A stretch of 64,000 bases of DNA from Lytechinus variegatus (taxonomy: Eukaryota > Echinodermata > Echinoidea > Temnopleuroida > Toxopneustidae). Position numbers and translations under genes: made by a program. The notes beneath the pieces are model-generated. The model worked only from the letters and a program-made list of their open reading frames with translations. It was not told the origin of the DNA and searched no databases. The stretch spans positions 35,434,830-35,498,829 of the forward strand of contig NC_054746.1 in assembly GCF_018143015.1 (NCBI RefSeq), in the 5' to 3' direction. Below, in pieces: positions 54,010 to 64,000 of the stretch; position 1 is the first letter of the stretch, and the number at the start of each line of letters is the position of its first letter.

Positions 54010-54423
54010 GATTTTTTTTTTAAAGATTCAATTTGAAAATCAAACTTTAGCATATTCCTCACAAAATTGTACAAACTCGGTATTAAAGAAAAACACCAAA
54101 AAGGAAATTCTATTTGCATATTTGCAATAAAGACAGAGAGCATAAAATAAAATCCTGAAAAAAAATGCCTTCTGTAATTCAGATCATGATTTATGGCATG
54201 TCCAATGATCTAATGAAATTAATGAAATACAAAATAAGTTTTAAAATATCAAAGGTACTTTTAGATTTATATTTTTACACACTGTTCATTGCATATTCAT
54301 AAAAAAAGCTTTCCAACCAAGGCTAATAAAGTTAATACATATAAACAAGCACCATAAGGATATACATGTAGTACCAGTTTGTTCTTATTTGTAAATAAGA
54401 GCAAATAAACAAGGCAAAAGCGA

Positions 54424-55226
54424 TTTTGTGTCTCGCCCACTAATGAAAATAACCAAAAATATCGTGATCTGCGAGTGCACGCAAGAGAATTATATCAAAA
54501 CTTCATTGTGAAATAACTGGGATGGAATAACAATTGTCATAAGAGCCTGCACGTAAACTTTAACCTGAAAATGACCTTTGACCTTACCATGTGACCTCCA
54601 ACTGCAGCATAACATGCACGTCCCCCAAGTCCATCTACCATCTAAGTTTGGTTGAAAAGTGACTTACGGTTGCGGAGTTAGGTGTCATAAGAGACGGTGA
54701 CCTAAAAATGACCTTTGACCTAACCATGTGACCTCCGACTGCAGCATAACATGCACATCCCCTAAGTCCATCTACCATCCAAGTTTGGTTGAAAACGACT
54801 TACGGTTGCGGAGTTAGGTGTCATAAGAGAGTCTTGCATGTAAACTTTAACGTTGACCTGAAAATGACCTTTGGCCTTACCATGTGACCTTAGACTGCAG
54901 CATAACAAGCAGGTCCCCCAAGTCTATCTACCATCCAAGTTTGGTTGAAAAGTGACTTACGGTTGCGGAGTTAGGTGTCATAAGAGAGTCTTGCATGTAA
55001 ACTTTAACGTTGACCTGAAAATGACCTTTGACCTTACCATGTGACCTTAGACTGCAGCATAACAAGCAGGTCCCCCAAGTCCATCTACCATCCAAGTTTG
55101 GTTGAAAAGCAACTTACGGCTGTGGAGTTATGTGTCATTGGGTTTGTGATGGATGGACGACAGACGACGGACGGACGACATTTGGATCCCTAAGTCTCGC
55201 CTTCCCCTCTGGTGGGCGAGACAAAA
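54424..55226 (+). repeat. Tandem-repeat element bounded by TTTTGTGTCTCGCCCAC / GTGGGCGAGACAAAA
   Basis: There are four units of about 140-170 bp with TGACCTTTGACCT (perfect at 54572, 54709 and 55022; TGACCTTTGGCC in the third unit), gactgcagcataaca, ccatctaccatccaagttt and ggttgcggagttaggtgtca. The end has gatggatggacgacagacg and gggcgagac. The arrangement parallels the GTCTCACCTGC family, but the unit sequence differs. Confidence 0.85.
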
Positions 55227-57389
55227 AGTTTAAACGTTTACACCATAGTTTCAATTTTTTGAAGGGGGAGGGGTCCATGTTAGTTTTTTTTTTTAATCTT
55301 TCGAGTCATTTGACTATTGACATAGAAAGATATGATCATCATATTTTCTTAATATCAGGATTTATTAGGTAAGGTTTAAACCTTTGTTTAAATGCCCTCT
55401 GCGATTTCCATGTGTAATATACATTAGCCATGTAAACTGATATTTACATATGAGGAAAACACTTCAAATTGATGGATTGTTATGATTGACTATTTTCAGA
55501 GACAGGCTTTCTACCAGCCACCACACACACACATTAAGATTCCTATAAAAACAGCATTACAGTAATTTCCTGGTCATTTCTGAAAGTCAATTATTCACCA
55601 AGGACAGATGTTCTAATAAACTCAATAAAGCTTGTTTCACAAAGATATTAAAACTTTACACATGGGAGAATCGAAGGGATTTCCCCACCTGGAAGATAAA
55701 CAAAGAAATGTAGTCTTACAGACCATTGTGATTCCGCGAATATGTTTCTATCTCTCACAGAAATGAAAAAAACATTTGTGATACCTAGTACTTCCTTATC
55801 AAACATAAAAATGTTATCGGTAATTTTTATCTTACAATAAGGTTCAGAGGTAAAAAATAAAAAGATAGTGTGCTAGATCAGAAGGAGCAGAGTAATGTGA
55901 AAACGTATAAAGTATATTATGTTCATCATCTTGTTCAGTGATTGAAAGAAAAGAAATGATCTCATTGAAAACCTAGTTGTTTTGTGTTATTTATCTGGTT
56001 ACAAAATTGATAAAAATATCACATTATTCAACTGAATAACCATACTGATGAGGACAGTGCTTGAAAAAAGAAGGGGGCATTTCATCTCTGCGTACTTCAG
56101 AGTTGCCTTTGGCAATAGAGTGAATGGAAATATTTTTTAATAAAACATCTTTAAAACAACAGATAAATATAGACATGCAGTAAAAATAGTTGTTAGAATC
56201 AGTTAAGAAATACAGATTAGGGCAGTTAAGCCCCCCCCCCCCAAAAAAAAAAAACAAATAGGATGAAAAATAGTCAGCAGAAATTACCCTTGGGTTCCAG
56301 AGATGGGTTCCATATAAACATAATTGAAATACACGTAAATAGAAGCAGGAAAAATAGTTCAGACATGAGATATTATTATTTCCCCTGGTTAGAATACAAG
56401 CTTAAGGTATACATACAAGCAATCTTAATAGTCTGAATGGATCAACGGTACCTTTATTTACAGGAAACCCGGGAGCCTAGATTGGTGTATTGGCTAAACA
56501 AATCAATAATACACAGCACAGGTGTACTTGTTTTTGTCACTCACTGAAGGCCACCAGACACAACTTAAATTCACAAGCTTATTCCCGGTATGCAGGGGAA
56601 AGCCAAAATAGCTGCCAGGTAGAATGCCACCAAAGATTTGATTTGTCATAAAATTAGGTTTCATCATCTCATGTTTATATGAATACTGATAATTTAAAAT
56701 TAGAATCGAATTGCCCAGATACACAGGTATAAATAATGTATTTATTGAGAAAAACAATGTTGTTTACCTTCCGTTTAATGCGTTTGCCCAAGTTTGGAGA
56801 GCACTGAAATACATCTTTTAAAATTAAATCTATTATTGCAAAGCAATGCTTCTAGGGTAGAAGCTTCAAATGTCAGTGAAGAAACCAAAATTGAATGGCT
56901 TACAACAGTGTAAAAATAGCATAACAATAAATTCCATATAAATAGTCATTATCATTTGGCAATTGCCAATTGAATGTTTCATAACTATCTGCAGTACTGA
57001 GAAGATGATACACAATGTAGAAGAAACACAGTATTTCAATTCCAACATGAACTAAAATACCCTTCATTCACAAATTAACTGAGTTTGTTATTCAAATGCA
57101 GTGACTTTGTTATCACTGTAAGCATAACATTATGAACAATGTGTTTTTAGGAATCTCATCTTAAAGGTATTGTTTAACTTTGTGAGCAGCCGATTTAAAA
57201 AATTCTCAAATAAACATGAAACATGTGTACAAGTGCACGTATTAGAACTAATAAACCCTGAAAACAACCATTATTGGGAATGAAAAGCTAAAACTACAAG
57301 GCAAACCCCAATTTTGTAAATAGGCGTCTTATAGACACCTAAATAGTACACATAAGTGTATGGGATGAAATTAAGATGGGCTATTCCAC

Positions 57390-58639
57390 GGTTACTCACG
57401 TTACATTTGGAGACACCTTGACTCATACTTGGAGTTTTAACTCCATTATTATTGATAGGAACTAAACATCTCCTTATCACAACAAAGTACACAGTCTGAC
57501 TATCCTTTGTATAAAAACAAAACTTGGGAAATTTTCTAATGCTCCTGGCAAATCTTTGGAATGTGTCGGTTACTCACGTTACATGATTTGGACATGCATA
57601 AAATGAAAAGTCGACATAAGTGAAAAGTCTCCTCATACAAGGCTTTTATGAAAGTTGATTATATCCACTTCAAAGAAGTATATTAGGGAGACAAACTTTG
57701 TATATAATTAAAAAAATAAAGAACACATGGTTTTCACTTGGGGTGCAGATAATATGGTTACTCACGTTACATTTTGTCCATGTATGGTTAACAACACACA
57801 TGTCTTTAAAAATTCAATAATGTGTGTAAACTTCATTGCTAGGAACATCAAAAAGAGATTTTATACCCAAAATTGGAACAATTGGAGCTTTATTAGGGAG
57901 TAGGAGGGAAAAACATGATTTCGCTTACTAATTATGCATAAATTAGCATAATTGCTTAATACCAATTTGCATGAAATAAATTACTGTATAGTATTGAAGA
58001 TTATGTCCAAGACAACCTGCGCGCAAATTTTTGGCTTGATCGTGCGGCCAATGGCCAAGATCTCAAGGGGGGTCTGGGAGGCTCCCCCACCCCCCCTCCC
58101 CCGGGCCATATCAACTCCCAAAATACCCCGGCCTAGATAGGGTTACAGGTAAGGGCATTCAATGTGTTGTTCGAATACTCTTTAAAGTATGGTTAATCGA
58201 AACCAAGTCTTCCTGAAGCACTCTCGCATTGTGAATACTTCTACTAATATTCAATTTTTTTTGTGATTGTATGACTATTGATATTTTGATGAACAAAGAG
58301 TCACATCAAAGCAGTGTACCCTCATTTTGCTTTTAATTAATCGAAAATAACTTCACAACTCACCATGAGACTTAAAACTTGACATCCCACAGAAAATGTT
58401 ACCTAACTGAATAATTTTTACTGGTTACTCACATTACATGATGGTTACTCACGTTACAAAGTTACTCACGTTACAGTTTTTCTTCATCATTTTTATAAAA
58501 AATTATACTTTTTAATGATTTTGATAGTCATCACTGTGTCAAAGATTGTTTAAATGAAGAGAATTTAAAATCCCACCAATTAACTGACAAATTTTTCTCT
58601 CAGAAAACAAAGTCAGTTTTTCGGTTACTCACGTTACAT
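57390..58639 (+). repeat. Cluster of seven GGTTACTCACGTTACAT motifs
   Basis: Copies start at 57390, 57568, 57756, 58423 (one mismatch, CAT for CGT), 58443, 58460 (first G replaced by A) and 58623. The motif contains an internal direct repeat GTTAC-tca-cGTTAC. The DNA between copies is not obviously repeated, so this is not a simple tandem array. All copies are in the same orientation. Confidence 0.85.
58010..58145. repeat. Relative of the TTAACCCT-bounded element
   Basis: gcggccaatggccaagatct, aaggggggtctggg, the C-run and ccggcctagatagggtta correspond to gcggccgagatctgaagggg ... cagtttagatagggttaa at 43260-43349. The left limit could not be set. Confidence 0.5.
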
Positions 58640-59319
58640 CACCTGAGCAGGTTGCAATATTCATTTTTAAATGAGTACTACAAATTTACTTGGAAAGCTG
58701 TTGTGTATTTTAAGTAATTTGACTCTTCTAAACTTCAGAAATATATAAAGTGGTATGTTGTTGTATTAGCAAAATGGTAATAAGGCATATTTCATTTTTC
58801 ACTGTTTTTCTTGTATTTTGGTACAGAATGGAAGACACAACTTTTGACCATTTTTTTCCAAAGTATACATATGAAAATAAACTTTTTATTTCTTGTTCCT
58901 GAAACTACCAGGTATGAAGTATTAAAAAATTCAAGAAATTATTGAATTTGAATTTTTAAGCTCATGTCCACCAACCTGTGGAATTGCCCAGATGGTGTTT
59001 CCCGTCACTTTATATTTCAATTTTTGAAGCACTAAATAATTATTTTCGAACGCAATTTTTTCTGGGCTTCATTTTTGTAACATATCACAGACACAGGTGA
59101 CAAGTGTGACCTTCTAGCTCAGATTTTTAAAAAGTCAAACCAATGTTAACCTATCACTTTAACCATTACAGAGAGAGCCCCTATAAAAGAACATGCTCTT
59201 TTTGTATCAAATTCAGATCTTTGTACATGACAATACCTGAAAATTGGGGTGAAATAATGTACACTGTGCAGTCTCATTTACCCATTTTTGTGTGAAGCAC
59301 ATCTGATCACTAATAAAAA

Positions 59320-59350
59320 CAAGTGGAATGCCTCTGGCAATCTCACCTGT
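59320..59350 (+). repeat. Left-end fragment of the GTCTCACCTGC tandem-repeat family
   Basis: caagtggaatgcctctggca followed by atctcacctg matches the first 31 bases of the elements at 46941 and 49249, with nothing of the core behind it. Confidence 0.7.
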
Positions 59351-59865
59351 TGACAAAAAAATCATCAACACGTACATAAGCCACTCTCCACCCAGGTGTA
59401 GAATGAATTTGGATACATGCACATTAAAAGGTGAAACAAAAAAATTAAATGGTTGATTAAAAAAATACAAGTAGGAAGCAAAAAGTAGAGCTGGAGTAAC
59501 ATCTATCAATTTTTTATCAAGTGATACTACGTCCAAGTCTTAATCCTTACAGAAAAAAAGATCAATGCCATCTCAAAGGGTAAATTTTCCTATTAGATTA
59601 TTCTTTTCCATTCTGTAAAAATTTGTTCCCCTTAACCTAAGCGATACTGAAGGTATTAAAAACATCCAATATCATTATTTTCACACTGAAATTCATTTTC
59701 AAGAGGGACCTTACCAAAAGTCAGAGACATACCTTTGACAGGAGTTTTGTAAGAATCTCTTCAACGCTAATACTTAAATTCATTTCAAACAAGACAATAA
59801 TGCAAAGTGGAAAATCTGCTGTAAAAGATGCAATGCTTTTGAATCCTGCTGTAAGGGAGCTATTA

Positions 59866-60433
59866 CCCTTTTTACGCAGGATTTTCTTAACCCCGGACTA
59901 TCGCTAACCCCGTACTATCCTTAACCCCGTACTATTTTTTTTCCTTTTCACACATGCCAAATTGTTATTGCTAACCCCGGATAAGGAATGCTTGCTTTTC
60001 ACACACGAAACTCGCTAACCCCGAACTAGTGGTAGCTCATGCTTTAAATACATTTGTCGATCATTCGTAGTACAAGTACTTTACTCGTACACTTTTTACA
60101 CACGCTAAAACTTCCTTAACCCCGTACTATAGGTGGGGCTAAATGGCAATTTAGCCCCACCTATAGTACGGGGTTAAGGTTAGCCCACTTTCGTTTTACA
60201 CTAGCGATCTTAACCCCGTACTATCGCTCTTAGCACCGCAATTGCTCGGATAACCCTCCTTTTTTGCAGGGCCAAATAATCCCGTACTAAAGGTGGGGTT
60301 AGCCCACTTTGCAAAAATGCTATGTAAAAAGAAAGTGGGTTAAGCTTAACCTCGTACTATAGGTGGGGCTAAATGGCAATTTAGCCCCACCTATAGTACG
60401 GGGTTAAGCAAATTTTAGCGTGTGTAAAAAGGG
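59866..60433 (-). mobile_element. Hairpin-rich non-autonomous transposon, copy B
   Basis: A 568-bp reverse-oriented copy of the element at 28238-28801, with the same CCCTTTTTAC..GTAAAAAGGG ends, TA on both sides and the same interior order read in reverse. Hairpins with CTATAGGTGGGGCTAAAT arms lie at about 60117-60178 and 60346-60408. The high similarity suggests relatively recent activity. Confidence 0.9.
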
Positions 60434-60439
60434 TATATG

Positions 60440-60880
60440 TGTCTTTGCAGCAAATTTCTGCCTTCCCTGTAATTTTATTCATGATGGATGTGAGGATAAG
60501 CGATGAAAGATGTTTGCGCAATTCCTGCGAAAGTAAGATATGGCTCTGACTATTGGCGAGGTGCATTATTCATCAATCATCTTCGCCAGTAAACTTTTAG
60601 TTCTTGCTACTCCTCTCGAATGCCTTTCACTGCATCATTCATTGGCTTACTTGTTATTCCAGCGGTTGATAGCAGCAACAAGTTTCGCTGACCAGCAACG
60701 CTTGCGCTTGCACGAGGGAGCCCTCCAGAATACGCTGCCAAACATTGCTCCTTCCAAACTTCTATGTGCTCCAGACAAGATCTTGGACCTTCTTTCCAAA
60801 TTCATACAATACCACACTTTGATGATGATGCCCACTCCAAACAATAGCAATGTATTCCAATGTATTTTCCAGTGATGTAC
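60440..60880. other. GC-richer stretch with open frames on both strands, no recognised domain
   Basis: Directly beside transposon copy B the base composition rises and both strands are fairly open: a 111-codon frame at 60540-60875 on the plus strand and a basic one (CKRKRCWSAKL) at 60647-60850 on the minus strand. I recognise no protein family. It may be a decayed transposon gene or an unannotated exon. Confidence 0.25.
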
Positions 60881-63800
60881 AGTATTTGTTCCACAGTGTT
60901 TTCAACAAATCAGCTGGGCATGACTCACAACTGAAGGCAAAATAAATTTGTCAGACTTGAAGCTACATGTATACAGGTTATATCCAAATATCTTTGATTA
61001 GATTTGCTTTCCTTTGAACTCTGTCATGAAAATAGATGGCTTTTCTGGGCCATAACGATAAATATCCTGAGATTTTGGTCTACAGGCATATATTTACATT
61101 CCCTTGATAGTTCTGACACACAAAAAAAAGGCATAGGGTGAAAATGACTTGAAAAACACAGATACAAACAAGGAAACTGGAGCAGAAGAGAGGAAAAAAA
61201 CAATACTAAATCATAATCGGTGAATAGACTTTGATTTCATTGTTTTGATGTAAACACGTTTACTGTACAGCAAAGGTCAGGTGACAAACAGCAGTGTTTG
61301 ACGACGTAAAAACAATAACCTGATCTGAGCGATCTAACATCCAACCCAGCAATAAGCCACCAATCTTGTTTTGATCATGCACAAAAAACGAACAACATCC
61401 ATCTCCAGGTCCATATAAGGCATGACCTTCCATGTATCGCGTTACTTAAAAGGCCTGCCACTTTGCAAGCAGCAAGCAAGGGAACATAATTAGTGAGCAT
61501 GGAAGACGGGTTGCTTTGATCACCTCCAACCAAACAAATATTTGCCTGGAAAAATTATGATGAATCCATGCAATACTCAGGCAACACTTCCATAAACATG
61601 TTTTCAAATACAGCTCATTCGCTTCTACACACGCTGGACATAAATTATGCAGTTTCCCTCTGTCTGGTGTGTTACAATAATACCTGTGTTGTACATAGAC
61701 AAGGTGGAGCCGAATTAACAAATTATGCGCACGCCATGTTTACAGAATATCAAGAGAGTTTCTTCAAAATGCATCATACTGGATGTTATTGCTTCAGTGA
61801 TATCCTTTATTTGTCATATTTGTGTCTTTTTCAGGCAAGACGAAAATGTTATAATCATCTCTGGCGCCAGAATCGTTGGACCAAAGTCAATCTGTTGATC
61901 GCACCACATTAATGAAAAACAAATTAATGTCACTGATGCACCAAATGTAATTAGAATAATTTCAAATGAAAAACAATACCTAGAAATAGAAGCACATGAT
62001 ACAAATATAAATCTAGATGGATTCTTTTACTGGAGTTGCAATAAACGGCTTAGCCCTTGCAGATCGATGTTATATTTTGATACAAATTTGATTGTAAAAT
62101 CTAATGAAAGTATCCATCACAATATCATACAATAGCTAAAAAATCTACAATTATTATCTAAACTAAAGTAATAAAAGTTCACACCTGTACTAACATGAAT
62201 CAAGGTCTTGTAGGTTGCAAGAAAACCTATACCAAAATAGGTGGAAATGACAAAAATCATGAAAAAGATGGATGCCAGAAATACATTTATATATTAATTT
62301 TTTTTTCTTGATTCATGACCATTTGATTATAAACATACATGTTCCCTTTTTCTGACACAAGCCTTGGTTTTTAAAGGTTTCCAAATCATTTAGTTGTTAC
62401 AAACAATGATATGTATATTCTTATCATTGAAATAATTTCATATCTTAAAACCTTTTTAAGGCTTTTGGGTGGCGTGTGCACACAGCAATACAGTTGAGCA
62501 AGTTCCCCCTCCCTATACATGGCATATCAAAAAAAAGTTTACACTTTGAAAAAGCCCTTGGAATTAAAAAATATACATGTGGGTAGTTTTTTCACTTATA
62601 ATCTTAGGTTCGGGTCTCATCTATCCAATGAAAGTAAAAGTCTTGACAGAATGTTACACTTGAGTGAGCACTGTCCATTTTTGTAAAGCTTGCAGAAATC
62701 TGTTTGCGCAGAAATGCTAGTTTTCACGCTGTGTCAAGGGGAAAGGGCGAAATCAAATTTACCCTGCGAAACATTTCTCACACATTTCCCTTGCACTTTT
62801 AGTCAATTGAAATAAAACAGATACATTCAAGCATTTTTAAACAATTTTGCCACCCAAATTGAAATTTCAACACTAAGTAAGCACAACCTTTAGCCTTTTT
62901 GTGCCAGCTGGATCTGAGACATAACTAAACCTGAACAAAAGTTTATATCAGACATCTCCAGCATTTTTTCACTAAGTTTTTATCATTTAAAGTGGGTTTA
63001 CATTTCATTTTTATTTAATACTTGTTTCTCCACACCTTTTCCAAGCTTGACAATGATTAACAAAATGAAAATCAAGCCTAAGCCATTTCATGTAAATCAC
63101 AGCTCAGTGTAAAGCAAATATCATCACAATGGCCTCGTTGTGTGGGGGAGTGGGGTGGGGCGCAATGCACTCTTCAAAGTGTTTTGGGCAAGGAAACAAG
63201 TTAAAAAGGTAAAAAATATCTTCAAATCAATTTTACTAGCTAAATTAAACGTGCTCTTCATGATTAAGGTCTACTTTTATTCGCATAACTATTTCAAAGT
63301 TCTGTGCAAATAATTATTCACTAACTTTTCAAAGGTAAGTGGTGCTCACTCAAGCGGAAATATTTGTTGACAGTTATGTCATCATTTGCTTAAATGGATC
63401 TGTACCAATGTTAAAATGTGGAAAAACCTTCAAAATATTACAAATGTATAATTTTACAGGATTTTTCCTAAGTGCAAACTTTTTTTTGATACGCACTGTA
63501 TATAAGCACAAGTTTTGCAGTTATCACATCTAAAGTTAAAATATTCTTTACAAGAACAAGCAATTCACAAACTGCTATACACTGACCTTACAAACCTTTG
63601 ACCTTTAACTTTGTGACTGTATGATCCACTTAGATCATTTCCTCCAGAATGCAAAACAAATAGCAGATTTGACTTTGATTTGTCAAGAGGTTTTTATATC
63701 AATGAAATGTCAGACATTGCAATGTACCACAAGATTTCACTATTGCTCAAGACTCAAGAAAGATGAGAAACTGGTCACAATGTTTTTACAAATGAATACA

Positions 63801-64000
63801 CTAACAAAATCCAATACATCTTGAGTCTGCTTTAAATCATTCAATAGAAAAAAAATTATAACTTGTTGGGAGTTCGGCATTTCTATGTACAAAGCCTATG
63901 GAAAGCACAGAATTTAGTTACAGGTAAAGTTGTTATTTCTACCCAATAATTCATTTTTTCACCCAGTCCGCATCCACCATTTCATGAAAGGGATATTAAT

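Larger units (their letters stand above)
51990..64000 (-). other. Presumed AKT intron/5' region without a recognised exon
   Basis: The AKT exon ending at 51989 needs an upstream exon supplying two bases of a split codon and the rest of the PH domain. I looked for PH signatures on the minus strand (a Trp-Arg-Arg-Tyr-Phe type strand, a CLQW-type strand) and found none. The region holds mobile elements, a tandem-repeat element, the GGTTACTCACGTTACAT cluster and AT-rich DNA. Confidence 0.5.

Noticed and set aside
57390..58639. Simple tandem satellite explanation for the 17-bp motif
   Set aside because: Intervening sequences do not align with each other by eye and spacing ranges from 17 to 667 bases.
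59219..59325. Minus-strand frame with CFTQKW considered as an AKT PH exon
   Set aside because: Weak likeness only. The putative acceptor lies at the edge of a known repeat end (59320-59350) and the expected PH pattern is absent.

Overview
This window reads as nuclear DNA of a marine deuterostome invertebrate, most likely an echinoderm and perhaps a sea urchin. It is AT-rich with sparse genes, spliceosomal introns with GT-AG borders, TATA boxes and AATAAA signals, many microsatellites and poly-G/C runs, and a dense population of short inverted-repeat transposons (MITEs) plus decayed LINEs. The species assignment is inference from genome style and from a clearly metazoan AKT gene; nothing in the sequence fixes the species. 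There is no bacterial, phage or CRISPR content.

Layout. (1) 195-6807, + strand: the 3' part (15 exons, 715 codons visible) of a protein with two degenerate EF-hand pairs and three recurring HFKxGxD-type segments. It resembles axonemal or microtubule-associated EF-hand proteins. Its 5' end lies off the left edge. (2) 10968-17862 and 22553-25431, + strand: two tandem PLAC8-domain (onzin/cornifelin-like, Cys-rich) genes with the same intron positions and phases in the domain, hence a tandem duplication. The first carries a Gly/Arg-rich N-terminal extension and begins with a 13-nt coding exon behind a 4.6-kb intron. (3) 36273-51989, - strand: nine exons of the AKT (RAC/protein kinase B) serine/threonine kinase, from the last helix of the PH domain to the stop codon. 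They keep the kinase core, the activation-loop Thr, the turn motif and a C-terminal hydrophobic motif (FEKFSY). The PH-domain exons were not found and probably lie beyond 64000 or are hidden in the 12 kb upstream. The three transcription units are unrelated in function and do not form a pathway.

The rest is introns and intergenic DNA full of mobile-element debris: at least ten inverted-repeat elements (four with a likely TA, TAA or ATA target duplication), two tandem-repeat families bounded by TCTCRCC-type inverted ends and carrying nuclear-receptor DR1-like sites, two LINE reverse-transcriptase fragments, tRNA-like SINE pieces and simple repeats. No complete undescribed system was found. The most unusual signals are a 17-bp motif (GGTTACTCACGTTACAT) occurring seven times in 1.25 kb at 57390-58639, a 1.74-kb inverted-repeat element with an internal duplication (52271-54009), and two oppositely oriented copies of a hairpin-rich element on either side of AKT.
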